Assembly (NCBI GenBank): GCA_013003155.1
Contig: JABDKF010000197.1
Span: forward strand, 1 to 52,780
Length of the DNA: 52,780 bases
Direction of reading: 5' to 3'
Source: Woeseia sp.
GTDB taxonomy: Bacteria > Pseudomonadota > Gammaproteobacteria > Steroidobacterales > Woeseiaceae
The position numbers and the translations under genes were made by a program. The notes under the pieces were generated by a model, which saw only the letters and a list, made by a program, of their open reading frames with translations, did not search any database and was not told the origin of the DNA. Shown piece by piece: positions 19,061 to 30,710 of the stretch; within the stretch, counting starts at the first letter, position 1; every line of letters starts with the position of its first letter.

Positions 19061-19924
19061 CTAAACGGCCAGCGTGCACTTGCCGTTGTCGATAATAGTT
19101 GCGTTGCGCTGCGGTACGGAGCAACGAAACGAAACGATATTCCGGTCCTGCCACATTTCTGTGACGAGGGTTTCGTTAGGAAAAAGCGCGCCTTTGAAAC
19201 ACAGATCATAGCCCGCAATCAACGTAGCGTCGTATTCGCAAATGGTCTTTAGAATTGCGCGGCAGCTGATGCCGGCAACGCACTGTTCAGGCAACGGTGC
19301 CCGCGGCAAGCCCTGCGACCTGGCGACTGCGTCTTCTACGTAGCGCGCATCGCGATCTCCGCTCAGACGAAATAAATAAGGCAGTGTTGGGCTGCCACTC
19401 AATTCACAGGTGAGATCGGCGTCCCGGGCGGGTAGCGCGTGAGGTGTCGGCCCCGCACCTTCCGGGCCGCGGAGGTTACCTGGTTCCGTAACCAGTGTGC
19501 GGCTGAGCGTAAACAGCACCGTCGAGTCGCGCGTCATGCGAGCTTCCGATTCGACAATGATGCTGAGGCCCGCCTGCTTACCGTGATCCAGCACCTGCGC
19601 GACGCGGCTGTCGCATTGCAATTCGGCAGCGGCCGGCAAGGGACGATACAGGTCCAGTTTTTGTTCCGCGAGGGACACGCGGGTGAGGTCCAGCTCATGT
19701 TTCGCTAAAAACTCACTGTCGACCAACAAGCCGGCCATCGTGGGAATCGTTTTGAGGCCGCGACCATCGTAGATAAAGTCGATCTCTCGCTTGTCGGACG
19801 GGTGCTGGCCAAAGCCAATACCCAGCGCGTAAAGCATGACATCCCTGTCGGCATACTCACGGCCTACGTTATCGATACTGGCTGCAAGCAGTTCGTTGAG
19901 ATTGGTGTTGACGGGTGCGTTCAA
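19061..19924 (-). CDS. MaoC-like/hydratase-2-family double-hotdog protein
   Basis: Peroxisomal hydratase-2-like layout (YALGIGFG..., TIPTMAGLL, FRLSGDRDARY...QGLPRAPLPEQCVAGISCRAI). Confidence 0.8.
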   Translation of the reverse strand: MNAPVNTNLNELLAASIDNVGREYADRDVMLYALGIGFGQHPSDKREIDFIYDGRGLKTIPTMAGLLVDSEFLAKHELDLTRVSLAEQKLDLYRPLPAAAELQCDSRVAQVLDHGKQAGLSIIVESEARMTRDSTVLFTLSRTLVTEPGNLRGPEGAGPTPHALPARDADLTCELSGSPTLPYLFRLSGDRDARYVEDAVARSQGLPRAPLPEQCVAGISCRAILKTICEYDATLIAGYDLCFKGALFPNETLVTEMWQDRNIVSFRCSVPQRNATIIDNGKCTLAV

Positions 19925-20034
19925 GAATAGAATCTACTAAAGCTAATAGTCAGCGATGCCAGCATCGCGGGGTGCTCGCGCAAGCCCTGCCGCAATAATA
20001 GGTTGCCCGCTTGAAGCTGGCGAACAATCCGCCC

Positions 20035-21132
20035 TTAGGATTTTGCATAGCGTTGGCCCAGCTCAGCGAGTGGGCCCACCGCCCGGGTTGCCTTCGCGGC
20101 GTGGTCGCTCGATGCCGTTCCGTCGCGCACGCGGCCGGCAATGCCCTGCAGGATCGCCGCGATTCTGAACAGATTGTAGGCGGCATAAAATTCCCGATGC
20201 GCAATGCTCTCGCTGCGATCACAGCGCTCACAGTAGCGGCGTACATACTCATCTTCTGAAGGTATGCCAAGGGAAACAAGGTCCTTGCCCTGCAGTCCTG
20301 CCGAACCGAATCCAACCTCTGGCATTTGCCAGGCCATCAGGTGGTAGGTGAAATCGCCCAACGGATGACCAATGGTGGACAGTTCCCAGTCGAGCACGGC
20401 TATTATTCGCGGCTCCGTTGGGTGCAGGATCAGATTGTCCATACGGTAGTCGCCGTGCACGATACTGCTGGCATCATCGTCAGGGATATTCTGTGGCAGC
20501 CATTCGATCAGGAAATCCATGGCGGGTACGGCGCCGGTTTCCGACAGGCGATACTGTTTCGTCCAGCGTGATATCTGTCGCTCAAAATAGTTGCCGGGTT
20601 TGCCGAAATCTTCAAGGCCCAGCGCACGGTAATCGATAGTGTGCAGCTCCGCGATCACGCGGTTCATGTCGTCGTAGATCGCCGCGCGTTCCGCAGGTTG
20701 CATCCCGGGCAGGTCAAGTTCCCAGATGATACGTCCCTCGACAAAGGCCATCACGAAAAACGTCGTGCCGACGATGTCGTCGTCTTCACACAAGAGGTAA
20801 GGCTCTGGCACAGGAAATCCGGTGTCATAAAGCGCCTTGATAATGCGGTATTCGCGCTCAACGGCATGTGCCGATTTCAACAACTTGCCCGGCGGCTTGC
20901 GGCGCAATACATAGCGTGCCGACTGCGCCTCCAGAAGGTAGGTCGGGTTCGACTGGCCGCCTTTGAATTGCCTGACCTGCAGCGGTCCCTTGAATCCGTC
21001 CAAATGCTCCGCGAGGTAATCATGCAATCGCTGCTCATCGATCGCATGATCGTCCCGCACCGGGCGGGTGCCGGAGAACTGTTCCTGTCGCGAACTCATC
21101 GTGTTCTTAATCCTGGTCGCGCGGTTCGACAA
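20035..21132 (-). CDS. APH-like phosphotransferase (ACAD10/11 N-terminal kinase/LvaA-like)
   Basis: IVHGDYRMDNLILHPTEPRIIAVLDWELSTIGHPLGDFTYHLMAW; start may be 21099. Confidence 0.88.
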   Translation of the reverse strand: MSNRATRIKNTMSSRQEQFSGTRPVRDDHAIDEQRLHDYLAEHLDGFKGPLQVRQFKGGQSNPTYLLEAQSARYVLRRKPPGKLLKSAHAVEREYRIIKALYDTGFPVPEPYLLCEDDDIVGTTFFVMAFVEGRIIWELDLPGMQPAERAAIYDDMNRVIAELHTIDYRALGLEDFGKPGNYFERQISRWTKQYRLSETGAVPAMDFLIEWLPQNIPDDDASSIVHGDYRMDNLILHPTEPRIIAVLDWELSTIGHPLGDFTYHLMAWQMPEVGFGSAGLQGKDLVSLGIPSEDEYVRRYCERCDRSESIAHREFYAAYNLFRIAAILQGIAGRVRDGTASSDHAAKATRAVGPLAELGQRYAKS

Positions 21133-21949
21133 AAAAATCCGGCATCAATTCTGTTTGTGACGGATCTACCGCGTACGCGGACAGATCGGTGACTCCGACG
21201 GATTCCAGTGTCTCGTCATCGATACAAAAATTTCCGGTGAACTCGCGGCTCGGTTTCGTCAGAATGACGTGCGCCGCGTCCGCCATGATCTCTGGCTTGC
21301 GCGAGCGCTGCACCATCTCATCGCCGCCGAGAATATTTTTCACCGCCGCCGTGGCAATAGCCGTGCGTGGCCACAGTGCGTTTACCGCAATGCCCTGTTC
21401 ACGGAATTCGCCCGCCATGCCGAGCACGCACATGCTCATGCCGTATTTGGCCATCGTGTAGGCAACGTGCGGTGCAAACCACTTCTCGATCATGTTGAGC
21501 GGCGGCGACATATTCAGTATGTGTGGGTTCTCTGCTTGAAGTAGATAGGGAATACAGGTGCGAGACACGAGGTATGTGCCCCGCGTATTGACCTGGTGCA
21601 TCAAGTCAAAGCGCGCCATCGTGGTGCGTTCGGTGCCGCGCAGCGAGATTGCGCTCGCATTGTTAATACAGATATCGATACCGCCGAACTGCTCGACCCC
21701 GGCCGCGATCGCTTCCTGCACCTGCTCCTCCGATCGGATATCGCAGATCACCGGCAATGCCTTACCGCCTGCAGCCTCGATATCCGCTGCCGCCGTGTAG
21801 ATTGTTCCCGGAAGTTTTGGATGGGGCTCGGCGGTTTTTGCCGCAATGATAATATTCGCGCCGTCCCGCGCCGCCCGCATCGCAATCGCGAGGCCGATGC
21901 CGCGACTCGCACCACTGACAAATAAAGTTTTTCCCTGCAAGCCCGCCAT
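21107..21949 (-). CDS. SDR family oxidoreductase (HSDL2-like)
   Basis: GKTLFVSGASRGIGLAIA, CINNASAISL, VAYTMAKYGMSMCVLGMAGE. Confidence 0.9.
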   Translation of the reverse strand: MAGLQGKTLFVSGASRGIGLAIAMRAARDGANIIIAAKTAEPHPKLPGTIYTAAADIEAAGGKALPVICDIRSEEQVQEAIAAGVEQFGGIDICINNASAISLRGTERTTMARFDLMHQVNTRGTYLVSRTCIPYLLQAENPHILNMSPPLNMIEKWFAPHVAYTMAKYGMSMCVLGMAGEFREQGIAVNALWPRTAIATAAVKNILGGDEMVQRSRKPEIMADAAHVILTKPSREFTGNFCIDDETLESVGVTDLSAYAVDPSQTELMPDFFVEPRDQD

Positions 21950-22017
21950 TGCTACCACCCGGCAAATCGAAGTGGCAGGCATGATACCGCATCGGGCCGC
22001 GGCATCGAATGTGATTG

Positions 22018-23628
22018 TTACATGCGAAAAATGCCGTACGGCGCCTCGCCATCGCGCGGGCGATTCATGGATGCGGACACCGCCTGCCCCAGCACACGTC
22101 GCGTGTCGGCAGGATCGATAACGCCGTCATCCCACAGGCGTGCGCTTGCGTAGTAAGGATGTCCCTGTGTCTCGTACTGCTCGCGAATCTCGTCTTCGAA
22201 TTCTTTTTGCTGTTCCTCCGGCCACACCTCGCCACGCGCCTCGAGTCCGTCACGGCGTACGGTCGACAGCACGACGGCCGCCTGCTCACCGCCCATGACG
22301 GAGATGCGCGCATTCGGCCACATCCACATCAGGCGCGGACCGTAGGCGCGCCCACACATCGCATAGTTGCCTGCACCAAACGAGCCGCCAACGATGACAG
22401 TAAATTTCGGCACCGTCGCGGTAGCAACCGCGTTGACCATCTTGGCACCGTCTTTAGCGATACCGCCATGCTCAACTTTTCGGCCTACCATGAAACCCGT
22501 GATGTTTTGCAAAAAGATAAGCGGGATGCCGCGTCGGTTACACAGCTGGATAAAGTGTGCGCCTTTTTGCGCCGACTCGGAGAACAGAATGCCGTTGTTC
22601 GCAATGATGCCAACCGGGTAGCCGTACAGATGCGCAAAACCGCACACCAGGGTAGGACCGTACAGTTCCTTGAACTCCTGGAACTCTGAGCCATCGACGA
22701 GGCGTGCGATAACTTCGCGGATGTCGTAGGGATAGCGAAAATCACGGGAGACGACGCCGTAAAGCTCATCCGCCTCATACGCAGGTTCCTGCGCCTCTTT
22801 CAGCCGGAGCGGTACGTCCTTTTGCCAGTTAAGATTGCTGACAATTTCGCGCACTTTTTCCAGCGCGTCGGCGTCGCTGGCTGCGAGGTAGTCGGTGACC
22901 CCGGAGATCCGGGAATGCACGTCGCCGCCGCCCAGGGTTTCTGCATCGACAACCTCGCCCGTTGCGGCTTTCACGAGCGGCGGGCCGCCCAGGAATATCG
23001 TGCCCTGGTTGCGCACGATGATGGCCTCATCACACATTGCCGGGACGTATGCGCCGCCAGCGGTGCACGAGCCGAGCACGGCGGCGATCTGCGGGATGCC
23101 CTGTGCGGACATGCGTGCCTGGTTATAAAAAATTCGGCCAAAATGATCGCGATCTGGAAAAACTTCGTCCTGCTTCGGCAGAAATGCACCGCCGGAATCG
23201 ACGAGATACACGCAGGGCAGCCCGTTTTGTTCAGCAATTTCCTGGGCACGCAGGTGTTTGCGGACCGTCAATGGGTAATAGGTCCCGCCTTTAACCGTAG
23301 CGTCATTCGCAACGATCATGCACTCGATATCGTGAATCTGGCCGATGCCGGCGATGATGCCAGCGGCCGGAACCTCGTCGTTGTACATGCCGTAAGCGGC
23401 AAGCTGACCGACCTCGAGGAACGGCGCGCCACGATCGACGACGGTGCGGATACGATCTCGCGGCAGCAATTTGCCGCGGGCGAGATGTTTGTCGCGCGCA
23501 CGTGTGCTGCCGCCCTCCGCTATTCGTGCCAGGTCTTCGTGCAGAGACTCGGCCAACGCGCGATTCGTTTCGGCGTTCTGCTTGAAGGTCGCGGAGTCCG
23601 GTTTGATTTTTGTGATTATTTTCGGCAT
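22018..23628 (-). CDS. Acyl-CoA carboxylase carboxyltransferase (methylcrotonyl-CoA carboxylase beta-type)
   Basis: [81 protein letters not shown]. Confidence 0.92.
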   Translation of the reverse strand: MPKIITKIKPDSATFKQNAETNRALAESLHEDLARIAEGGSTRARDKHLARGKLLPRDRIRTVVDRGAPFLEVGQLAAYGMYNDEVPAAGIIAGIGQIHDIECMIVANDATVKGGTYYPLTVRKHLRAQEIAEQNGLPCVYLVDSGGAFLPKQDEVFPDRDHFGRIFYNQARMSAQGIPQIAAVLGSCTAGGAYVPAMCDEAIIVRNQGTIFLGGPPLVKAATGEVVDAETLGGGDVHSRISGVTDYLAASDADALEKVREIVSNLNWQKDVPLRLKEAQEPAYEADELYGVVSRDFRYPYDIREVIARLVDGSEFQEFKELYGPTLVCGFAHLYGYPVGIIANNGILFSESAQKGAHFIQLCNRRGIPLIFLQNITGFMVGRKVEHGGIAKDGAKMVNAVATATVPKFTVIVGGSFGAGNYAMCGRAYGPRLMWMWPNARISVMGGEQAAVVLSTVRRDGLEARGEVWPEEQQKEFEDEIREQYETQGHPYYASARLWDDGVIDPADTRRVLGQAVSASMNRPRDGEAPYGIFRM

Positions 23629-23647
23629 TTAATCGTTGGCTGCTCGC

Positions 23648-24805
23648 TCAATTTATTGCGTCGTAAAGTTCGCGGCCAATCAGCATGCGGCGGATCTCGC
23701 TGGTACCTGCACCGATTTCGTACAGTTTCGCGTCACGCCACAGGCGTCCTGCCGGGTATTCATTAATATAGCCGTTGCCGCCGAGTGCCTGGATCGTCTC
23801 GCCGGCCATCCACGTCGCCTTCTCGGCGGACATCAGGATACAGGCTGCGGCATCAAAGCGTGTAGTCTGGCCACGATCGCAGGCCTGCGCCACCTGGTAA
23901 ACGTACGCGCGACTGGCGTTCATCGTGGTGTACATATCAGCGATCTTGCCTTGCATCAGCTGGAACGTGCCGATCGGCTCGCCAAACTGCTTGCGGTCAT
24001 GAATGTACGGCATCACGACGTCGAAGCAGGCGCGCATGATGCCCAGCGGTCCCGCCGCCAGCACGACCCGCTCGTAGTCGAGGCCGGACATGAGGATTGC
24101 CGCGCCGCGCCCCGGCTCGCCCAGCATGTTGCTGGCCGGCACCCGGCAATCTTCCAGCACGACTTCGCAGGTATCGCTGCCGCGCATGCCGAGCTTGTCC
24201 AGTTTCTGCGCCGTCGAATAGCCGGGCGTTGAGCGATCGACAAGGAACGCACTGAGTTTCGGTGAGGTGCCGTTGTCGTCGGTGATGCAATAGATAATCA
24301 TCACGTCGGCCTCAGGACCGTTGGTGATCCACATCTTGTTGCCGTTCAGCACGTAGTCATCGCCATCGGCGACCGCCCGCGTGCGCATGCCCATAACGTC
24401 CGAGCCTGCGCCGGGTTCGCTCATCGCGAGCGCGCCGACATACTCGCCGCTGATTAACTTGGGCAGAAAGGCCTGCTTTTGCTCTTCGGTGCCCCAGCGG
24501 CGCAGCTGATTTACGCACAGGTTGGAATGTGCACCGTACGACAGGCCGACAGAACCCGACGCCCGGCTGATTTCTTCCATCGCGACAACGTGCGCAAGAT
24601 AGCCCAGCCCGCTGCCTCCGTAGCTGTCTTCAACCGTTAAGCCAAGCAAACCCAGTTCGCCAAGCTGTGGCCACAAGTCGCGTGGAAACGTGTTGCTGGC
24701 ATCGATCTCTGCCGCGCGTGGCGCGATCGTATCTGTGGCAAACGCGCGCACCGTGTCGCGCAACATGTCGATGTCTTCGCCCAGACCAAAGTCAAAGTCG
24801 AACAT
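23648..24805 (-). CDS. Acyl-CoA dehydrogenase, isovaleryl-CoA dehydrogenase-like
   Basis: [78 protein letters not shown]. Confidence 0.92.
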   Translation of the reverse strand: MFDFDFGLGEDIDMLRDTVRAFATDTIAPRAAEIDASNTFPRDLWPQLGELGLLGLTVEDSYGGSGLGYLAHVVAMEEISRASGSVGLSYGAHSNLCVNQLRRWGTEEQKQAFLPKLISGEYVGALAMSEPGAGSDVMGMRTRAVADGDDYVLNGNKMWITNGPEADVMIIYCITDDNGTSPKLSAFLVDRSTPGYSTAQKLDKLGMRGSDTCEVVLEDCRVPASNMLGEPGRGAAILMSGLDYERVVLAAGPLGIMRACFDVVMPYIHDRKQFGEPIGTFQLMQGKIADMYTTMNASRAYVYQVAQACDRGQTTRFDAAACILMSAEKATWMAGETIQALGGNGYINEYPAGRLWRDAKLYEIGAGTSEIRRMLIGRELYDAIN

Positions 24806-24935
24806 AGCTGTTTTCCCGCAGGTCAATATCGCTGACGGATGTCGCGACAAGGTGCCATAGTCGCCCGCGGCAAGCAGAAGCTGAATACCATTCGCAAGGT
24901 AGCGCACGCTGCGAAGCGACTTTCGCGGGGTGATT

Positions 24936-26258
<1,323 letters not shown>

Positions 26259-26271
26259 CGCGCCGTTTATC

Positions 26272-26652
26272 TCAGCCGGCGCGTTTCGTCACGCAGAAAA
26301 AATTCAACTTGTTGCCGTCAAGGTCCCGGAAGTAACCTGCGTAAAAGGTTTCGCCGCGAGGTCCGGCTTGGCCCTCGTCGGTGCCGCCGAGCTCCAGCGC
26401 AAGCTTGTGCATTTCGTCAACTTTCTCCGGTGAGTCGACAGCCAACGCAATCATGACGCCGTTGCCGACACTGGCTGCCTCGCCATTGTGCGGATGAGTA
26501 ATAGCGAATCCCGGCTTGCGAGGGTCCACGCTCCAGGCAATGAAAGTATCGAAATCCATGAATCGCTTGCCGCCCAGCGGCTTGAATAGCGCGTCGTAAA
26601 ATGCCGCGGCCTTCGCAAGGTCATTCGTACCTACAGTCGTATATCCAATCAT
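26272..26652 (-). CDS. VOC (glyoxalase/bleomycin resistance) family protein
   Basis: MIGYTTVGTNDLAKAAAFYDALFKPLGGKR...FYAGYFRDLDGNKLNFFCV. Confidence 0.88.
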   Translation of the reverse strand: MIGYTTVGTNDLAKAAAFYDALFKPLGGKRFMDFDTFIAWSVDPRKPGFAITHPHNGEAASVGNGVMIALAVDSPEKVDEMHKLALELGGTDEGQAGPRGETFYAGYFRDLDGNKLNFFCVTKRAG

Positions 26653-26757
26653 CGATTTTTCTCGCGTCAGTAGTGAATTTCGCAAACAGAACTTATGCCC
26701 TGCAGTGTAGCGTGTTTGTGAGGCAATGGTTTCACGTCGACCGGTCACTTTCGACCG

Positions 26758-27282
26758 TCACGAAATTTTGATTTGGCGCCAGTGCCGCAACTTCTCATCG
26801 ACCGTCATTGCTGCGTGCGCCGGACTCGTCGACGGCAGTGTAATGCGACGTAGCTGAGTGGCGAGCAGCCCTGCTGAGACGTGACGGTCGAATAGCTGCG
26901 CGGCGACCTTGCCGTTGAAAGCCAGTAACTCAATGCGTGGGTGGTCATTCAGAAAGCCCTGCAAGTCGTTGGCAACTGCAGATGCGGCGTCAATCTTTGC
27001 GTCCAGACTTCCCTGGCGACGCGACGCGTGCAGGACATCCCACAAGCCGATGCCTGCGCCGTTCAGTTTCTCGATTCGTACGTGATATGGCGCCGATCGA
27101 GGAATCGCGAACAGCTCTTCAACAATCAACCAGAACGCGTTTCGTGGATGGGCATAGTACTCACCGGCCGCGATCGAACGGAGGCCCGGCAGGCTGCCAA
27201 GCACCAGCACGCGTGCATCGCGGCTTGCGGCTGCCGCGAAGCCCTCGTTGAGCGGCAGCATGCTGTCAGGAATCCGGGTCAA
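26758..27282 (-). CDS. DNA-deoxyinosine glycosylase (UDG superfamily)
   Basis: RVLVLGSLPGLRSIAAGEYYAHPRNAFWLIVEELF...LPSTSPAHA; start may be 27261. Confidence 0.85.
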   Translation of the reverse strand: MTRIPDSMLPLNEGFAAAASRDARVLVLGSLPGLRSIAAGEYYAHPRNAFWLIVEELFAIPRSAPYHVRIEKLNGAGIGLWDVLHASRRQGSLDAKIDAASAVANDLQGFLNDHPRIELLAFNGKVAAQLFDRHVSAGLLATQLRRITLPSTSPAHAAMTVDEKLRHWRQIKIS

Positions 27283-27772
27283 TGCCGAGGTGTTGCAGCG
27301 TCAGGTCACGCAGTTGGTCCAGGGTGTGCAGGTCGACCTCGCAACGCTGGTTTCGGCAAACGGCCTCGCGTTCCAAAGGCTCGGCAGGACAATCGTAGTA
27401 AACCCGGAACGGGCAGTCGCGTTCATAATTGGCGAATTCCATACGCAGCTCTGTAATGGCGGTTTTGGAGACAGACGTCAGGCACTGGATGGGGTAGCCG
27501 AAATCGAAGATAGTGCAATCGTCGTCGATTTCGCAGTACCGCGAATCGTCAACCAGCGCCTGGATACGCTGCTCCGAGTCTTCACAACGCAGAGCAGCGG
27601 CGCCGGCCCGCAGTGGACTGTCCGCCTGCTGGCGGCCAAATTCCGCAGGTGCGTTCGCAACGGGCGACAACGCCTTGGCGTAGCGGTCACCTTCGAGCAA
27701 CGTGGCGATGTACCAGAGCACCACCGCGAGTGCGATAGAAAGGCCCAACACTGGCATCGACAGCTTGTTCAT
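27266..27772 (-). CDS. Membrane-anchored Cys-rich protein of unknown function
   Basis: N-terminal TM anchor, then 8 Cys and an acidic patch (DDSRYCEIDDDCTIFDFGYP). Confidence 0.65.
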   Translation of the reverse strand: MNKLSMPVLGLSIALAVVLWYIATLLEGDRYAKALSPVANAPAEFGRQQADSPLRAGAAALRCEDSEQRIQALVDDSRYCEIDDDCTIFDFGYPIQCLTSVSKTAITELRMEFANYERDCPFRVYYDCPAEPLEREAVCRNQRCEVDLHTLDQLRDLTLQHLGIDPDS

Positions 27773-27781
27773 GTGGCGCCG

Positions 27782-28054
27782 TCAGGCCTGCCAGATTGTC
27801 CAGCAGCCGACTGCAATGAAGCCCGCTCCGGCAATGTAGCTCAGATAACGCCCTTCAATGACATGACTTAGCGTACTGCCGAAGATCACCGCGATTGCGG
27901 TTGCCACAACCAGCGCCAATGCCGCACCGGCGAATACGAGAAGAACGCTTGTCGACTCGCGCGAGGCGAATAGGACAGTTGCAAGCTGCGTCTTGTCGCC
28001 AAGCTCGGCGAGAAAGACCGTCACAAAGACAATGCCGAAAGTTTTCAAATCCAT
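27782..28054 (-). CDS. TMEM165/GDT1 (UPF0016) family cation transporter, single-repeat form
   Basis: MDLKTFGIVFVTVFLAELGDKTQLATVLFA (ExGDKT motif), 90 aa. Confidence 0.88.
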   Translation of the reverse strand: MDLKTFGIVFVTVFLAELGDKTQLATVLFASRESTSVLLVFAGAALALVVATAIAVIFGSTLSHVIEGRYLSYIAGAGFIAVGCWTIWQA

Positions 28055-28195
28055 AGGGTCGCTTCCATAGGGTCACTGTTTTCCGCGGTGTAAAACGATG
28101 TTTTGTGTCAAATTCGCAGGATTTGTTGCTGTTATCGAATTCTTGTAACTCGTAAGGTCTCGCAACTGCTGTCACAACACTAGGCGAGTTTTGCA

Positions 28196-28411
28196 ATGCG
28201 CTCACTGGCTATGACCGTTTTCCTGCTGGGATGCTCAATCCCGGCGCTGGAAGCTCACGAAAAATCTGCAAAGGCTGAATGCGCCGAAGTCCGGCAACAA
28301 ATCCGCCGTATTTATTCCCGACTGCGTGCAGGGTACACGGCGAAAACCGGTATCCGGCTCGAGGCACGATTGCGCGAGCTAAAGAAAAAACGTGCCCGCG
28401 TGTGCCGCTGA
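28196..28411 (+). CDS. Small exported basic protein of unknown function
   Basis: Signal peptide then HEKSAKAECAEVRQQIRRIYSRLRAGYTAKTGIRLEARLRELKKKRARVCR. Confidence 0.6.
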   Translation: MRSLAMTVFLLGCSIPALEAHEKSAKAECAEVRQQIRRIYSRLRAGYTAKTGIRLEARLRELKKKRARVCR

Positions 28412-28415
28412 CGCT

Positions 28416-29708
28416 CTATGACGGGTAGCGTGACTTAAGCGTCTGCCAGCAGGCCTGGTAGTCTAGGTCTCGCGCCTCGCACTGCATTGCAAATTGAGTC
28501 GGCTCGATCAGGTATCGCGACTCGAACATAAAGGCCAGCGTGTCGTCGAGTTTCTGCGGTGCCAGCTTCGCATTTGTTGCGCCCTCCACGGTTGCCGCGT
28601 CCGGGCCGTGTGCGGTCATACAGTTGTGCAGGCTCGCACCACCCGGCACGAAACCGCCGCCCGCCTTTGCATCGTACGCACCGTGTATCAGGCCCATGTA
28701 TTCCGACATCACGTTCCTGTGGAACCAGGGGGGGCGGAAGGTGTCCTCGGCCACCAGCCAGCGCGGCGGGAACACGACAAAATCGACGTTCGCCGTACCG
28801 GGCGTAGCGGATGCCGAGGTCAGCACGGTAAAAATCGACGGGTCCGGGTGGTCGTAGCTAATTGAGCCCATCGTGTTGAAGCGGCGCAGATCGTACCGAT
28901 ACGGCGTGAGATTGCCGTGCCAGGCAACCACGTCTAATGGCGAGTGTTCAATCTCCGCCGCAAACAGTTGGCCACCCAGCTTGGTAACGATCTGCAAGCT
29001 TCCCGTCCGATCCTCAAAAGCGGCGACCGGCGCTTCGAAGTCACGAGCGTTGGCCAGACCATCGGTACCGATCGGCCCACGCTCTGGCAAGGCGAATCGT
29101 TCGCCGTAGTTTTCACATATGTAGCCGCGCGCCGTCTTGTCGTTGAGCTTGACCGCAAAGCAAACACCACGCGGTATGACCGCGACATGGTCCGGATCGA
29201 TTTGCAGGATGCCAAACTCCGTGTGCAGTGTGAGCCCGCCCTGCTCGGGCACGAGCAGCAGTTCACCGTCCGTGTTACAGAAAAACCGGTCGCGCATCGA
29301 CGCGTTAGCGCGGTAAATGTGTATGCCGATGCCACATTGTTGAGCCGCGTTGCCATTCGTCGCGATCGAGACCAGTCCGTCGACAAAATCAGTCGCAGCG
29401 CCCGGCATTGGCAACGGACCCCAGCGCAGCGGATTCGGGGTGGTCACGACCTCGGCCAGCGGTGCAGTGCGCAACAAGCCGTTGTCGATTGCTGCGTATT
29501 CGCCGTGCACAACCGACGGCCGGATGCGGTATAGCCAGCTGCGCGCGTTGCTCGCCTGTGGCGCAGTAAAAGCGTTGCCGCTCAGCTTTTCCGGGTAAAG
29601 GCCGAACGCAGGTTGTTGCGGGGAATTTCTCCCGATTGGCAGCGCGCCTGCGCGGGCCTCGCTTGCGAAGTGGTTGCCGAAGCCGCTTTGATACTTGATA
29701 TCAGACAT
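28416..29708 (-). CDS. hmgA: Homogentisate 1,2-dioxygenase
   Basis: [13 protein letters not shown]...[36 protein letters not shown]...[15 protein letters not shown]. Confidence 0.96.
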   Translation of the reverse strand: MSDIKYQSGFGNHFASEARAGALPIGRNSPQQPAFGLYPEKLSGNAFTAPQASNARSWLYRIRPSVVHGEYAAIDNGLLRTAPLAEVVTTPNPLRWGPLPMPGAATDFVDGLVSIATNGNAAQQCGIGIHIYRANASMRDRFFCNTDGELLLVPEQGGLTLHTEFGILQIDPDHVAVIPRGVCFAVKLNDKTARGYICENYGERFALPERGPIGTDGLANARDFEAPVAAFEDRTGSLQIVTKLGGQLFAAEIEHSPLDVVAWHGNLTPYRYDLRRFNTMGSISYDHPDPSIFTVLTSASATPGTANVDFVVFPPRWLVAEDTFRPPWFHRNVMSEYMGLIHGAYDAKAGGGFVPGGASLHNCMTAHGPDAATVEGATNAKLAPQKLDDTLAFMFESRYLIEPTQFAMQCEARDLDYQACWQTLKSRYPS

Positions 29709-29729
29709 GCTTTCGGACTCCGGCCTTTG

Positions 29730-30710
29730 TCACGGACGCACGATTTTCTGGTCAATCGACCCGAAAATGTTATTGCCATCGCTGTCGCGCATCTCGATGC
29801 GCACGCGATCTCCGTAGCTCATGAAAGGCGTAGATGGTGAACCGCTTTCGATCGTTTCGAGCATCCGCTTCTCGGCAATACAACTTGAGCCGCGCGACCG
29901 GTCGTAATTCGACACGGTGCCGGAACCAATGATTGTGCCGGCGCCAAGCTGGCGGGTTTTGCTGACGTGCTCGATTAGCTGCAAGAAATTGAAGGTCATG
30001 TCCACGCCGCACTCGGGCTCGCCGAACAACTTGCCGTTCAACTCGGTCCGCAGCGGTCGATGAATGGTGCCCTCGCGCCAGGCATCGCCAAGCTCGTCCG
30101 GCGTGATCGCAACCGGTGAAAATGCTGAAGAGGGTTTCGACTGGTAGAAGCCAAAACCTTTGGCCAGTTCGCCTGGAATCAGCCCGCGCAAGGAAACATC
30201 ATTGACCAGCATTAACAACTTGATGTGCTGCGCCGCCTCGGCGCTGGTGCATCCCATGGGCACGTCGTCTGTAATAACTGCTGTTTCGGCCTCCATGTCG
30301 ATGCCGAATTCATCGCTCGGTACGGGAATGTCATCGCGTGGCCCGAGAAAGGCATCCGACCCCCCCTGGTACACCAGCGGGTCATGCCAGAAACTTTCCG
30401 GCATCTCGGCACCGCGTGCCTTGCGCACGAGTTCGACATGATTCACATAGGCGCTACCATCAACCCAGTGATACGCGCGCGGCAGTGGCGATGCGACAGT
30501 TTTTTCGTCAAACGTGATTTCGCCTTCGACGGCGCCCTCGTTGAGCTCCTTGTAAACAGAGGCGAGCCGTGGTTCGGCGTCACTCCAGTTGTCGAGCGCA
30601 GCCTGCAGAGTGGTCGCCACCTCTGGCACAGGAATCGCGCGCCGCAAATCGCGACTCACAACGACAAGTGTTCCGTCGCGGCCACCGGTCTTCAGGCTTG
30701 CAAGTTTCAA
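29730..30710 (-). CDS. Fumarylacetoacetate hydrolase family protein
   Basis: MKLASLKTGGRDGTLVVVSRDL...FGIDMEAETAVITDDVPMG...GTIIGSGTVSNYD; directly upstream of hmgA. Confidence 0.93.
   Translation of the reverse strand: MKLASLKTGGRDGTLVVVSRDLRRAIPVPEVATTLQAALDNWSDAEPRLASVYKELNEGAVEGEITFDEKTVASPLPRAYHWVDGSAYVNHVELVRKARGAEMPESFWHDPLVYQGGSDAFLGPRDDIPVPSDEFGIDMEAETAVITDDVPMGCTSAEAAQHIKLLMLVNDVSLRGLIPGELAKGFGFYQSKPSSAFSPVAITPDELGDAWREGTIHRPLRTELNGKLFGEPECGVDMTFNFLQLIEHVSKTRQLGAGTIIGSGTVSNYDRSRGSSCIAEKRMLETIESGSPSTPFMSYGDRVRIEMRDSDGNNIFGSIDQKIVRP

Noticed and set aside
22822-23766. 314-aa plus-strand ORF
   Set aside because: Antisense to the carboxyltransferase; no domain features.
28055-28200. 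yybP-ykoY (Mn) riboswitch upstream of the Gdt1 gene
   Set aside because: Looked for because Gdt1-family genes often carry it; the conserved core was not recognisable in the leader.
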